Below, one piece after another: positions 27,102 to 36,592 of a stretch of 64,000 nt of DNA. Position numbers and translations under genes: made by a program. This stretch comes from Chitinophagales bacterium. GTDB lineage: Bacteria; Bacteroidota; Bacteroidia; Chitinophagales; JADIYW01. The DNA lies in assembly GCA_023957245.1 (NCBI GenBank), contig JAMLHJ010000006.1, positions 62,001 through 126,000 of the forward strand, given 5' to 3'. Each line of letters opens with the position of its first letter. Position 1 is the first letter of the stretch. The notes beneath the pieces are model-generated. The model searched no databases. It worked only from the letters and a program-made list of their open reading frames with translations, and had not been told where the DNA came from.

Positions 27102-30032
27102 ATGAAAATATCTCATTGTATTATAATTCTATTATTGGTTCTTCCAATAATTTCTAAAGCACAAAATTCAAAACAAAAAGATTATACAGTCAAAGGATAT
27201 ATCACAGATGCAGAAAATGGCGATGAGCTCATTGGTGTCAATGTATTTGTAGAAGGTCAAAAAGTAAAAGGAACTATTTCAGATTACAATGGATTTTACT
27301 CCCTATCTTTAAACGATTCGGCTGTTCTCGTCTTTAAATTTTTAGGCTATAAAGATGTTGTTAAAATGGTTAATTCTGATTTGGAATTCAACCTCAAACT
27401 TGAACCAGAAGGCATAGAATTAAATACAGTTGTTGTCAGTGCTTCTAGAAAACAAGAAAAGATTTTAGATGCTCCATCTTCAATTTCAGTAATCAATAGT
27501 GAAGTCATCTCCAACAAAGCTGGCGTTAGTACATTAGATTATCTAAAAAATGTTTCGGGTGTACATATCAATAAAAGTGGTATCCAAGGTGGCAATCCAT
27601 CTGTAAGAGGCTTTAACGGCTATTACTCCAATGATTTGATGACATTAGTGGACAATAGAATAGCTTCCCTCCCATCTCTGCGACTCAATGCATACAGTAT
27701 GATACCTACTGACAATGATGATATTGCCAGAATGGAAGTTTTGAGAGGTCCAGCTTCAGCACTTTATGGCCCCAATACAATAAATGGTGTTGTACATATC
27801 ATTACAAAATCACCTATTGATGAACAGGAAACTAAAGTGACATTGAGTCTAGGTGCAAGATCATTTATTGCAGACACTTTGATTTCTAAAAACAACCCCA
27901 ATCCTAGATTTGACAATGAAGAATTGACTAGTAGAGCAATTTATGCCATAAGTTTTAGACATGCAGACACGATTAGAACCACTCGTAAAAGAGGTGTAAA
28001 AATGGGTTATAAAATATCTGCAAAATCATTTCAAGGATTAGACTGGAAATATAGCGACCCAAATGAACCTATTAATATTGTCAGATATTTACCAACGGCA
28101 GATGGCCCAAAATACCTGAATAGAGATGGTTCTATTGACCCAAAAGGTAAAGGTCAGGAAGTGCCTAACCGCAGAAACGAAGAAATCAAAAAGTATAGCG
28201 CTGATGCGAGAATGGATTTTAGATTTAAAAAAGATGTTGACTTTGTTCTTTCAGGTGGATTCAATGATTATTCTGGTGTAGATATGACACCTATTGGAGC
28301 TATGCAGAACAAGCATTGGAAATATTATTATACTCAAGCAAGAGTGACATGGAAAAGATTATTTGCTCAAGCTTATATGAATGGCAATAATGCTGGCGAT
28401 ACTTACTACGTCCCTACTGGTGGTATCTATATTGACAAATCTAAATTTTATGGCACTCAAATACAACATAGCACAGAAATCAAAAAGCGTTTGAATCTTA
28501 TCTATGGTGCAGATGCATTTTTCTACAGACCCAATACTGAATATACTTTACATGGTAATTATGAAGACCAAGATAATATAACAGAAGTAGGAACATATTT
28601 GCAAGCTACTTATAATCTACATCCAAGAGTACAGTTTTTGGCAGCTTCGAGAATGGATTATGGCACTCAATTGGAAAAATTGACAATTTCGCCTCGTGCT
28701 GCATTTATTTACAAACCAGGTACTGGACAAAATCTAAGATTTGTGTTTAATAAAGCTTATCGTACAGCTGGTCCAAGTGCTTATTTTGCTGACGTATCTC
28801 AAGCAACAATACCTGTAGATATTCCAGTAAGAGCATGGGGAACTCCCAATTCTGGATTTCAATATAGCTTTGAAAACAATCCATATTATGGAGGCCAAAA
28901 TCTCCCACAATTTAGATCACCTTACTCTGAAGACAGAAATGCTTATTATAATGTAGGCGATCCCAACTTCAACAATATTGGTTGGCAAGGCATATTGAGT
29001 GCTATCAAACAGCAATTTGTCACTCAATTTCCTAATATGCCAGATTTGCCTATCATAGATGAAATAATAGATAAATTAATAGCAGATCTGACCCCTGCAA
29101 CAATTCCATCATCTGTTAATCAAGTCGTAAGAGATTTGAATTCAACTACAAAAACTTTTGTAGAATCAGATTGGACAAATATTAGAGATATTCAAGGATT
29201 GAAGCCTATGACTGCTTATAATTATGAAATTGGTTATAAAGGAATAGTTGCTAAGATGTTGTCACTATCAGTAGATATATATCGTACTGATTTTAAAAAC
29301 TATGTTGCGCCAGTCACGTTTGTAACCCCAGCTGTCATGTTCGATTCTGACGCATTATTGAACTATGTGGGTCCTGAAATTAGTCAGAGATTTAACGATA
29401 AGAACAATGCAATATACAAGACTTTATTGACAGCATTGTTAGATAAAAATTCAAAATTCGGTGGTAATAGTAATGGAACTGGAGAAGATGAGTTATTGGC
29501 ATTATTCAAAACTGCTGTAAGTAATTTACCTATCGGAATTATTACTCCAAAGCAATCTAATGGCCCTGAAATGCTTTTAGTTACTAGAAATATTGGAGAT
29601 ATATCTTTGTATGGAATGGACTTAGGTTTGACTGCTTTTCTGTCACCAGATTTGAATATTCAGGCCAATTACTCATTTGTCAATAAAGATTCAATTGAGG
29701 TTCCTGGTGCTCAATATGGCTATGTCGCTTTAAATGCTCCTAAACACAAGGTCAATGCTGGCGTTAATTATCACATCAAAAAAATAGGATTGAATATCGG
29801 AACAAGATTTCAATGGATGGCTGGTTTCCCTGTCAATTCGGGCAATTTCACTGGAAGAGTCAAACCTTATCACGATATTGACTTAGATTTATCTTGGACT
29901 CCTACTTTTCACGATAAATTGAATATTACTTTATCAGTTCAAAATCTTTATAAAAATGAACATCAATTTTTCATCGGCTCACCAGTGATTGGTTCTATGG
30001 CAATACTAAGATTGGGATATAGATTTTTGTAA
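27102..30032 (+). CDS. TonB-dependent receptor, long form
   Basis: A 976-aa outer-membrane receptor starting at the ATG at 27102 (MKISHCIIILLLV, signal cleaved near SKAQ). A carboxypeptidase-like domain at about 25-110 precedes a plug with SASRKQEKILDAPSSISVI, the TonB plug block PSVRGFNGYY, and MEVLRGPASALYGPNTING, then a large barrel ending LRLGYRFL. The TonB-box region and plug resemble vitamin B12/siderophore receptors more than SusC. Two promoter-type boxes (TATCTTTA at 27072-27079) lie upstream, preceded by an 8-bp inverted repeat at 27008-27053. No transporter partner adjoins it. Confidence 0.92.
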   Translation: MKISHCIIILLLVLPIISKAQNSKQKDYTVKGYITDAENGDELIGVNVFVEGQKVKGTISDYNGFYSLSLNDSAVLVFKFLGYKDVVKMVNSDLEFNLKLEPEGIELNTVVVSASRKQEKILDAPSSISVINSEVISNKAGVSTLDYLKNVSGVHINKSGIQGGNPSVRGFNGYYSNDLMTLVDNRIASLPSLRLNAYSMIPTDNDDIARMEVLRGPASALYGPNTINGVVHIITKSPIDEQETKVTLSLGARSFIADTLISKNNPNPRFDNEELTSRAIYAISFRHADTIRTTRKRGVKMGYKISAKSFQGLDWKYSDPNEPINIVRYLPTADGPKYLNRDGSIDPKGKGQEVPNRRNEEIKKYSADARMDFRFKKDVDFVLSGGFNDYSGVDMTPIGAMQNKHWKYYYTQARVTWKRLFAQAYMNGNNAGDTYYVPTGGIYIDKSKFYGTQIQHSTEIKKRLNLIYGADAFFYRPNTEYTLHGNYEDQDNITEVGTYLQATYNLHPRVQFLAASRMDYGTQLEKLTISPRAAFIYKPGTGQNLRFVFNKAYRTAGPSAYFADVSQATIPVDIPVRAWGTPNSGFQYSFENNPYYGGQNLPQFRSPYSEDRNAYYNVGDPNFNNIGWQGILSAIKQQFVTQFPNMPDLPIIDEIIDKLIADLTPATIPSSVNQVVRDLNSTTKTFVESDWTNIRDIQGLKPMTAYNYEIGYKGIVAKMLSLSVDIYRTDFKNYVAPVTFVTPAVMFDSDALLNYVGPEISQRFNDKNNAIYKTLLTALLDKNSKFGGNSNGTGEDELLALFKTAVSNLPIGIITPKQSNGPEMLLVTRNIGDISLYGMDLGLTAFLSPDLNIQANYSFVNKDSIEVPGAQYGYVALNAPKHKVNAGVNYHIKKIGLNIGTRFQWMAGFPVNSGNFTGRVKPYHDIDLDLSWTPTFHDKLNITLSVQNLYKNEHQFFIGSPVIGSMAILRLGYRFL

Positions 30033-30651
30033 TTTTTCGTACTGTTTTCTTTTCAATTATCGTGAGATGTGAAATGTAAGATGAGGAAATTTGGAGATGT
30101 GGAGATGTGATAATGCAGGTGACTGAGTTTTTTGAAACTTACCGCAAAGAACGCGATGTTTTATTACAGCGTCAAGAGTTAATTTTTTCTCATTAACTTA
30201 ACGCCCTCGATACAGTCATACCGCAGCCCAGCAAGGCGACCGCACAATCCAAGCTACAGCAAGAGTGTGCCTGTTCCTACGCAGGAAAAATTTACTCACG
30301 GCATTTTTATTTTCAATGGTGTTCATGATTGCTTCGCAGTTAAAAATATTTTTTCTTCCCCTTCTAAAGAAAATAAAACACTCATCACACAAACAAGCAC
30401 GACAAAGACTGTGAAACTCAACAACGAAAATGGTTTGCAAGGACAGATGGACAGAACCACTGGCTATAACATCATAACGAATAGAAAAAAGCCCTGAATA
30501 CAGCCATCCAATACTGAAAAGGTAAGTTTTTTGCTATTCGTTATACTTCGACAGATTCACTAGCAATACAGTTATTGAGGGCAGTATGCCACTTTTGAAA
30601 TTAACAAGTGGAGAAGTTTTAATTAGAACTTAGCCTAAAGATTGCAATCAA
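30033..30651. other. 619-bp gene-free island with raised G+C and inverted repeats
   Basis: No plausible gene is seen. The first part (30061-30110) is a purine-rich short-period repeat. The stretch 30201-30300 has 54 G+C in 100 bases by hand count, far above the surroundings. A perfect 11-bp inverted repeat (30474-30484 and 30534-30544) and two related segments (30203-30222 and 30491-30509) lie inside. It could be a decayed mobile element or an RNA gene. Confidence 0.6.
30474..30544. repeat. 11-bp perfect inverted repeat with A/T extensions
   Basis: ATAACGAATAG at 30474-30484 is the exact reverse complement of CTATTCGTTAT at 30534-30544, extended by six A and six T on the inner sides (one extra G on the right). 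Loop length is about 40 nt. Confidence 0.85.
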
Positions 30652-31812
30652 TTATTTTTCAACCATATCATTAGGAGAAAAAGGGATATTATCGTGGTCT
30701 ATTGCGTTAGTTAGATTTTTCAACATATCATACCATTTTAAACCACCTTTATTTTCCCCTAATCTTACAATGACAACTCCAGTTGATTTGTTCACCATCA
30801 TGATTTGACCTTTGAAGCCAGCTGCATAGAACACATCACTTTGATTGTCCCAAGTACTATACCACCAGCCATTGCAATAGTTGTGTATATTCTCTCTACA
30901 AACTTCATCAACGCAAAATGAATTTGTATAAGGACTCAAAATTTGTTTGCCATCCTTTTTGCCATTATTAATAATCAGATTACCAAACTTTGCTAAATCT
31001 CTAGCAGAAATATTCAATCCACCATAGAACTTAGGGTTTTTACTTTCTTTACTATCTACACTCCAAGCTACCTCATCTTCTAAATCAAGTTTAGATAAAA
31101 TTTTCTCTTCTAAATAATCTAATAAGGGTTGACCTACCGCTTTAGAAATACAAGTACCAAGTATCTGTGTATCAATAGACTTATAAGTATAAACTTCTCC
31201 AGGTTCATGTGCCAATTTGGGATGCAAAATAGCTTTTGATACATCTTTTAGATGATAAAATTTCAGTGTGCTTAATAACTTACCATATTCATCATAATCA
31301 ATCCCTGAGCGCATTTGAGCTAAGTGATATAATGTAATTTTTGCTAATTTCCCATCTTTAAACTCAGGAATAAAATCACTAACTGGTTGATCTATAGATT
31401 TAATTTTTCCTTCTTGAATCGCCATTGCTAAGGCAGTGGTAATAAATACTTTACTGACAGAAAAAATCTGGGTTTGTTCTCCTTGCTCAATACCATTAAA
31501 ATATTTTTCATAAAGCACTTTACCGTCTTTCATTATCAAAAATGAAGTAGTATTACTCTTTTCAAGCATTCTATCTAACTCTAAAAATTTATTGCTATAC
31601 TTTTCAGGTGCCCATTCTTTTAAGTCAGGAATAGATGCTTTTGAGTAGAGCATATTATGCTGTGTAGATGCTATTTGCAACTCCTGAGTACCATATCTTT
31701 TCCCATCATAAATAGTGGGTATTCTAAGTGATGAACAAGAAGAAACTAAGATAAATACAAATAAAATTAAAAATTTTGCTCTCAACATAATGATACTTTT
31801 AAACAAATTCAT
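30652..31812 (-). CDS. serine hydrolase, beta-lactamase class C family lipoprotein
   Basis: Penicillin-binding-protein-like hydrolase. The catalytic SxxK is SVSK in IFSVSKVFIT, near residue 129. The second motif is YKS in VYTYKSIDT, where most relatives have YSN. The third region is AAGFKGQ. A lipoprotein signal ends at LVSSC; the ATG at 31788 (MLRAKFLILF) gives a tidier signal than the one at 31812. Family members act as esterases, D-aminopeptidases or beta-lactamases; the particular activity is unknown. It stands alone between the non-coding island and folE. Confidence 0.86.
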   Translation of the reverse strand: MNLFKSIIMLRAKFLILFVFILVSSCSSLRIPTIYDGKRYGTQELQIASTQHNMLYSKASIPDLKEWAPEKYSNKFLELDRMLEKSNTTSFLIMKDGKVLYEKYFNGIEQGEQTQIFSVSKVFITTALAMAIQEGKIKSIDQPVSDFIPEFKDGKLAKITLYHLAQMRSGIDYDEYGKLLSTLKFYHLKDVSKAILHPKLAHEPGEVYTYKSIDTQILGTCISKAVGQPLLDYLEEKILSKLDLEDEVAWSVDSKESKNPKFYGGLNISARDLAKFGNLIINNGKKDGKQILSPYTNSFCVDEVCRENIHNYCNGWWYSTWDNQSDVFYAAGFKGQIMMVNKSTGVVIVRLGENKGGLKWYDMLKNLTNAIDHDNIPFSPNDMVEK

Positions 31813-31983
31813 TAATGATAAATGGTGAGATTAAAGTTAAACAAAAAGTTTTCATATACCAATTTATAGTTACTAAATAACAGTTTTTTAAGGAAAATAT
31901 ATTGAGATAGATAGAAAATATTACATAACAAGGAATTTAAAGTCTGTTCAAAGCCTTATATTGTGCTTAATTAATATTACGAG

Positions 31984-32568
31984 ATGCCAGAAAACTTTAA
32001 TCAAGAAGAAATCGATAAACTTGCCAGTCATTATAAAGAAATAATTTCCCTTATCGGTGAAGATGCTAATAGAGAAGGATTATTAAAAACTCCTGAAAGA
32101 GTATCCAAAGCAATGAAATTTATGACAAGTGGCTATTTTATAGATCCTATTGAGATTATTCGCTCTGCACTATTTCATGAAGATCATCATGAAATGGTCA
32201 TCGTGAAAGATATTGAACTATATTCTATGTGCGAACATCACATGTTACCATTTTTTGGCAAAGCACATGTTGCCTATATTCCCAATAAAGCAATTACTGG
32301 ATTGAGTAAAATCGCTAGAGTTGTAGATGCATTCTCTCAAAGACTTCAAGTGCAAGAAAGATTGACAATGCAGATTAGAGATTGTATTCAAGAGGCTCTA
32401 GACCCTCAAGGTGTTGCTGTAGTCATTGAAGCCAAACACATGTGTATGATGATGAGAGGTGTACAAAAACAAAATTCTATCACTACGACATCAGCATTTA
32501 CTGGTCAATTTGAACATGAAGCTACAAGGTCAGAATTTATAAGACTGATTAGCTCTGATTTAATGTAA
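31984..32568 (+). CDS. folE: GTP cyclohydrolase I
   Basis: First enzyme of tetrahydrofolate/pterin synthesis, converting GTP to dihydroneopterin triphosphate. Zinc ligands are in [10 protein letters not shown] and the later [29 protein letters not shown] and [10 protein letters not shown] are family signatures. The 194-aa length is standard. The ATG follows a weak TAATATTA box by 4 nt, so the mRNA may be leaderless. It converges on the AMP nucleosidase gene with a perfect 12-bp hairpin between them. Confidence 0.96.
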   Translation: MPENFNQEEIDKLASHYKEIISLIGEDANREGLLKTPERVSKAMKFMTSGYFIDPIEIIRSALFHEDHHEMVIVKDIELYSMCEHHMLPFFGKAHVAYIPNKAITGLSKIARVVDAFSQRLQVQERLTMQIRDCIQEALDPQGVAVVIEAKHMCMMMRGVQKQNSITTTSAFTGQFEHEATRSEFIRLISSDLM

Positions 32569-32581
32569 TAATTTGATATAA

Positions 32582-32611
32582 CTTTCTCTATTTCAATGTA
32601 AATAGAGAAAG
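32582..32611. terminator. 12-bp perfect hairpin between convergent folE and AMP nucleosidase genes
   Basis: CTTTCTCTATTT at 32582-32593 pairs with AAATAGAGAAAG at 32600-32611 around a 6-nt loop. No long T run follows on either strand, so it may shape transcript ends rather than be a strong terminator. Confidence 0.65.
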
Positions 32612-32618
32612 ATGTCAA

Positions 32619-33389
32619 CTAAAACTTCAAATGTTTTACCGTTTGTTTTTCGTATAAAATCTGGTGTAAAGACAATATTCCTGTTTTCAGATGTAATTCG
32701 ACAAAATCTCCAGATACTTTGGTGTCGCTCTCTTCTGTCTTCACTCCTTCAGGTATCATTGGTTGATCTGAAACTAATAATAATGCTCCTGTAGGAATTT
32801 CATTATGGAAGCCAACTGAAAATATAGTTGCTGTTTCCATATCTATAGCCATTGCTCTTATCACTCTAAGGTATTCTTTAAATTGAGCGTCATGCTCCCA
32901 TACTCTTCTGTTAGTTGTATAAACCGTACCTGTCCAATAGTCCAAGCCCATATCTCTAACAGTAGTAGAAATTGCTTTCTGTAAGGCAAATGCAGGAAGA
33001 GCAGGCACCTCTGCTGGAAAATAGTCATTAGACGTCCCTTCTCCTCTAATAGCAGCTATCGGTAATATAAAATCACCTATCTTATTTTTTCTTTTCAATC
33101 CGCCACATTTACCTAAAAACAAAACTGCTTTGGGAGTAATTGCCGATAATAAATCCATAATTGTTGCTGCAACTGGGCTACCCATACCAAAGTTGATAAT
33201 GGTAATTCCTTCAGCAGTCGCACATTTCATCGGTTTGCCTTCTCCAACCACTGGAACATTGTGCCATTTGGCAAATAGTTCAACATATTGCTGAAAATTG
33301 GTCAATATAATATGTTTAGAAAATTGATCGATAGACATTCCGGTATATCTCGGAAGCCAGTTATTTACTATATCTTCTTTAGTTTCCAT
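32619..33389 (-). CDS. AMP nucleosidase
   Basis: Purine nucleosidase of the phosphorylase superfamily; the short (256 aa) Bacteroidota AMP nucleosidase form lacks the N-terminal domain of E. coli Amn. GMGSPVAATIMDLL, LFLGKCGGLKRKNKIGDFI and the ribose-binding AIDMETATIFSVG are visible, with VSDQP near the C-terminus holding the base-contacting Asp. It would hydrolyse AMP to adenine and ribose 5-phosphate. rraA lies directly upstream on the same strand with a 22-bp gap. Confidence 0.88.
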   Translation of the reverse strand: METKEDIVNNWLPRYTGMSIDQFSKHIILTNFQQYVELFAKWHNVPVVGEGKPMKCATAEGITIINFGMGSPVAATIMDLLSAITPKAVLFLGKCGGLKRKNKIGDFILPIAAIRGEGTSNDYFPAEVPALPAFALQKAISTTVRDMGLDYWTGTVYTTNRRVWEHDAQFKEYLRVIRAMAIDMETATIFSVGFHNEIPTGALLLVSDQPMIPEGVKTEESDTKVSGDFVELHLKTGILSLHQILYEKQTVKHLKF

Positions 33390-33411
33390 AAATTAATTTT
33401 AATAAAAAATA

Positions 33412-33894
33412 TTATATCAAAGCGCTTTCACTCACTAGTATTCCATCCTCATCTGAATATAAAAAAGCACCTGGTTTAAAAGTTACATTAGCAAAATTTA
33501 CAGCCTCATTGGCTATTCCAGTTTTGCGTTTTACGGTTTTTGTTGGATTTGTATTTAAAGCTTTAATGCCAATTGCCATCTTGTTGATTTCAGCACTATC
33601 GCGAATACATCCATTGACAACAATTCCTTTCCATTGATTTTCCACTGCCGCAGCAGCAATTAAATCTCCAACAAGAGCACACCTCAAAGATGCGCCTCCA
33701 TCTATTACCAATACTTTACCTAAGCCATTTTCATTTCTCAACATATCTCCTACTAACGTATTATCTTCATGGCATTTGATAGTAACAATCTCTCCATGAA
33801 ATTTTGTCTTAAGTCCAAAAGATTTAAAAAATGGCAAGCACACATCTACTTTTCCTTCATGTGCATCATATAAATCGGCTGTTTGAAAACTCAT
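33412..33894 (-). CDS. RraA family protein (RNase E inhibitor-like / HMG aldolase-like)
   Basis: RraA-fold protein, 160 aa. The diagnostic run is DGGASLRCALVGDLIAAAA, then GIVVNGCIRDSAEI, containing the Gly and Arg-Asp pair used for metal and pyruvate binding by 4-hydroxy-4-methyl-2-oxoglutarate aldolases. E. coli RraA lacks that activity and inhibits RNase E; which role applies here is not clear. The length and start match RraA. It precedes the AMP nucleosidase gene. Confidence 0.88.
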   Translation of the reverse strand: MSFQTADLYDAHEGKVDVCLPFFKSFGLKTKFHGEIVTIKCHEDNTLVGDMLRNENGLGKVLVIDGGASLRCALVGDLIAAAAVENQWKGIVVNGCIRDSAEINKMAIGIKALNTNPTKTVKRKTGIANEAVNFANVTFKPGAFLYSDEDGILVSESALI

Positions 33895-33961
33895 CTTTTT
33901 TATAGTTTTAAATCAATAATTACGAATATATTTTTTTTAGAGCAATTCCACAAATCCAATA

Positions 33962-34000
33962 CAAAAAACAATGCCCTACAAAAATTGTTCTGTAGGGCAT
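33962..34000 (-). terminator. terminator of the PorP-OmpA gene
   Basis: Perfect 10-bp stem (ATGCCCTACA at 33971-33980, TGTAGGGCAT at 33991-34000) with a 10-nt loop and a T-rich tail on the minus strand. Confidence 0.85.
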
Positions 34001-34023
34001 TTATTTTGAAGATATTGAAAAAT

Positions 34024-35667
34024 CTATTTCACTTCTATCACTTTCAGCTCTACCCTTCTTTCATAAGCGGCATCAGTGCTATATATTGACTTCTGCTTAT
34101 CTTTTGGATCGCTACTGATTTCATCTGCAGCTTGAGCAGCACCATAAGCTTTCTGATCCAAGTTCAATTGACCATTGGTGATATAAGGCAATAAAGCTCC
34201 ATTATTCCATTTTTTCAAATAGTTGATTAATGCAACAGCTCTACGTTTGGTCAAATTGACATTGTAGCTTGAGCTAGCTAGCGGTGAAGCAAATCCTCTT
34301 ACTTCAGCAACTACAGATTTATTTTCTTTCAGCAATTGATGAACATCTTTCAATAAAGATTCTAGTTCGTCATTTGCCGATTTAACTTTGACAGCAAATT
34401 GAGCATCTTTATCATTCACCAACTTACCTAATTCTTGTACATAAGATTGATAAGTTTCGTCATAAGAAACATTTGTAGATGTATCTCTTGTCCTTGGATT
34501 AGGTTGGTCATTGGCATAGAACAATTCTACAGCTGCTCTCAGTTTTACAACTTCTGTTAAAGAATCTACCACATTGACTTTTGGAACTTCTACTACAAAC
34601 TCAGGTTCTGGTACAATAATAGTATCTTCAACTTGTGGTTCTTCCACTTTAGGTTCTTCAACTATTGGTGGTTCAAATAACTCAGGCTCTGGTTTCTTCT
34701 TTCTTTCCCACTCATAGTTCAATGCCAATTCATAAGCACCTCTACCAGAAGTAGCTGTTTTCAAATCTGAAACATTGCCATCAAATGCAAATCCTACTTT
34801 CAAATCTTTCCAATTCAAACCTACATATCCTACAACTGCATCGCCAATTCTATATCCTGGTCCAAATTGCAATTGTGTATTTTTAGACTCGCCCAATTTG
34901 ACACCAAAAATTGTTTGTAATAATGTTTCTTGAGCTTTATTTTGGTTTTGGTAATAGACTCCTGGGTGAAAAGACCACGCAGATGCTCCCAAATCAATAT
35001 TAGCTTTAGTATATGCCATCACTCTTGGTGCTACAGTCGCCTCAGAACCAGATAAAAAATTATATTTTGGGCTAGTGAGATTAAAAGATGAAACTCCTAA
35101 ATCTATATCTCCGATTTTCTTCAATTTTGAATTGAAATTAAATCCTAATCCCAAATCAAAATAACCTGCTTTATCTCCTACAATATCCTCACCATTTGAC
35201 ATTTCTGGATTATAATTCACTCCATCAAATTGTGCATTAAAAGTCAATTTAGAAAAATCTATTTGCTTTCTAGCATAAGCTCCATTAATACCCAATTGAA
35301 TTAATTGTTTATTGCTATTAAAATATTTTCCAATAGCTGCTGACACTGCAGGTCTAAACGTCGTCAATGCTCCATCTCCTGCTTTATCAAATAACAATTG
35401 AGCTCCGAGCCCCAATCTCCATCCACTCTCTTCATTATGAAAAACATTTCTATCATAACTAACATTAGTGGTACTATATGGAACAGGTATAGACCTCCAT
35501 TGATCTCTATAAAGTCCAGTAACTCTATTTTTCTTTTTAGCAAAACCAGTATTTGCTGGATTGAGATAAGTAGGATTCAAGTGTATTAAACTCCAATGAA
35601 AATCTTGCCCCTTTACAAGAAAAGGCAAAGCAACTAAGCAAACAGCAATTGACAATATTTTATTCAT
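34024..35667 (-). CDS. PorP/SprF-like type IX secretion membrane protein fused to OmpA domain
   Basis: Signal peptide, then a PorP/SprF beta-barrel (about residues 22-315) with the family opening HLNPTYLNPANTGFAKK and QWRSIPVPYSTTNVSYD. A Pro/Glu-rich linker (about 325-360) leads to a C-terminal OmpA-like peptidoglycan-binding domain, with VAEVRGFASPLASSSYN and KRRAVALINYLKK near 445-480 and ERRVELKVIEV at the end. PorP/SprF proteins act in type IX secretion and gliding, and OmpA domains anchor to peptidoglycan. This 547-aa fusion joins both. A good promoter (ATTG-N19-TACTTTTG, 35749-35779) lies upstream and a terminator downstream. Confidence 0.9.
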   Translation of the reverse strand: MNKILSIAVCLVALPFLVKGQDFHWSLIHLNPTYLNPANTGFAKKKNRVTGLYRDQWRSIPVPYSTTNVSYDRNVFHNEESGWRLGLGAQLLFDKAGDGALTTFRPAVSAAIGKYFNSNKQLIQLGINGAYARKQIDFSKLTFNAQFDGVNYNPEMSNGEDIVGDKAGYFDLGLGFNFNSKLKKIGDIDLGVSSFNLTSPKYNFLSGSEATVAPRVMAYTKANIDLGASAWSFHPGVYYQNQNKAQETLLQTIFGVKLGESKNTQLQFGPGYRIGDAVVGYVGLNWKDLKVGFAFDGNVSDLKTATSGRGAYELALNYEWERKKKPEPELFEPPIVEEPKVEEPQVEDTIIVPEPEFVVEVPKVNVVDSLTEVVKLRAAVELFYANDQPNPRTRDTSTNVSYDETYQSYVQELGKLVNDKDAQFAVKVKSANDELESLLKDVHQLLKENKSVVAEVRGFASPLASSSYNVNLTKRRAVALINYLKKWNNGALLPYITNGQLNLDQKAYGAAQAADEISSDPKDKQKSIYSTDAAYERRVELKVIEVK

Positions 35668-36027
35668 AGTATCGTTTCTAATTTGAAATTACTTTCCAAC
35701 TTACGTTAAAAAATAATAAAGCGACTACTCAAAATAGCAACTTCATGACAAAAGTACAATAGTAAAAGCATATTGCAATTATCTGATTCAAATATTCTCT
35801 CACTTTTGAGCAACTATTTGCAATATTGTTCTATTAATAATGAAAATAATATTCATTTTTATCTGTTTTGAGCTAAAATATGCTTGAGTAATTTTAATAT
35901 AATTGTCACAAATCAATGGTAATAATATTTTCACTTTTTTCTTTTTTAATGCTCAATTAAAAAAAACCAATAAAATCTTTGAAAAAGTTGGTATTAATTT
36001 TGTTCTTTGAATGAAAAACCAAAAATT
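35668..36027. other. 360-bp divergent intergenic region, no gene
   Basis: Between the PorP-OmpA gene and the thioredoxin pair. It holds the promoter for the former (35749-35779) and a TAATTTTG box for the latter (35995-36002). Nothing else was recognised in it. Confidence 0.6.
35749..35779 (-). promoter_or_regulatory. promoter of the PorP-OmpA gene
   Basis: On the minus strand ATTG (35776-35779) and TACTTTTG (35749-35756) are separated by exactly 19 nt, matching the Bacteroidota -33/-7 consensus. The leader is about 75-80 nt. Confidence 0.75.
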
Positions 36028-36591
36028 ATGAATAGAAATCAGTACAATTGGATATATGCTCTCGTCATTATTCTCGTAGCATCAGGAGCCTTTATGGCAT
36101 TTACTCCATCTATAGAAAGTGTAGAACAAAATTCTAATACTATTAAATGGATGAGTTTGGAAGATATAGAAAAGGCTCAAACAACATCACCTAGACCAGT
36201 TCTTGTCAGCTTAAACACATCTTGGTGTGTATGGTGTAAGAAAATGGATGAAAGTACTTTTTCAGATGCTAGTGTTATTAACTATATCAACAATAATTTT
36301 TACGCATTAAAATTTGATGCTGAAGCTGATGTTAATTATAATTTGAAAGGTAAAAGTTATTCTTTGACAACTATTAATAATAGAAAAGTGCATCAATTGG
36401 CATGGGATTGGGGAAATGTCAATGGAAGAATCGGATATCCAACTATAGTTATTCTAGATGAAAAATTAGATAAGCTAAATGCGTCTCCTGGATTTAAAGA
36501 TGTAGAAGCTATGACTTCTTTAATGAAATTTTATGGAGAAGGAATTTATAAAACAAAATCTTGGCAAGATTATTTAAGTGGAGGAAAATAA
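36028..36591 (+). CDS. membrane-anchored thioredoxin-fold protein
   Basis: Thioredoxin-like protein with an N-terminal membrane anchor or uncleaved signal (IYALVIILVASGAFMAF) and the redox motif CVWC at residues 67-70 in NTSWCVWCKKMDEST. GYPTIVIL carries the expected cis-Pro. At 187 aa it fits the DsbD-gamma/thioredoxin_7 type. I start at the ATG at 36028; a TTG at 36007 adds seven residues. A TAATTTTG box lies at 35995-36002. The next gene is a homologue one base downstream, suggesting a periplasmic disulfide-handling pair. Confidence 0.88.
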   Translation: MNRNQYNWIYALVIILVASGAFMAFTPSIESVEQNSNTIKWMSLEDIEKAQTTSPRPVLVSLNTSWCVWCKKMDESTFSDASVINYINNNFYALKFDAEADVNYNLKGKSYSLTTINNRKVHQLAWDWGNVNGRIGYPTIVILDEKLDKLNASPGFKDVEAMTSLMKFYGEGIYKTKSWQDYLSGGK

Positions 36592-36592
36592 A

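Noticed and set aside
30216-30497. Small overlapping open frames on both strands in the 30-kb island
   Set aside because: No signal, no family motif, no plausible start, and codon use is unlike the neighbours; the region looks non-coding.
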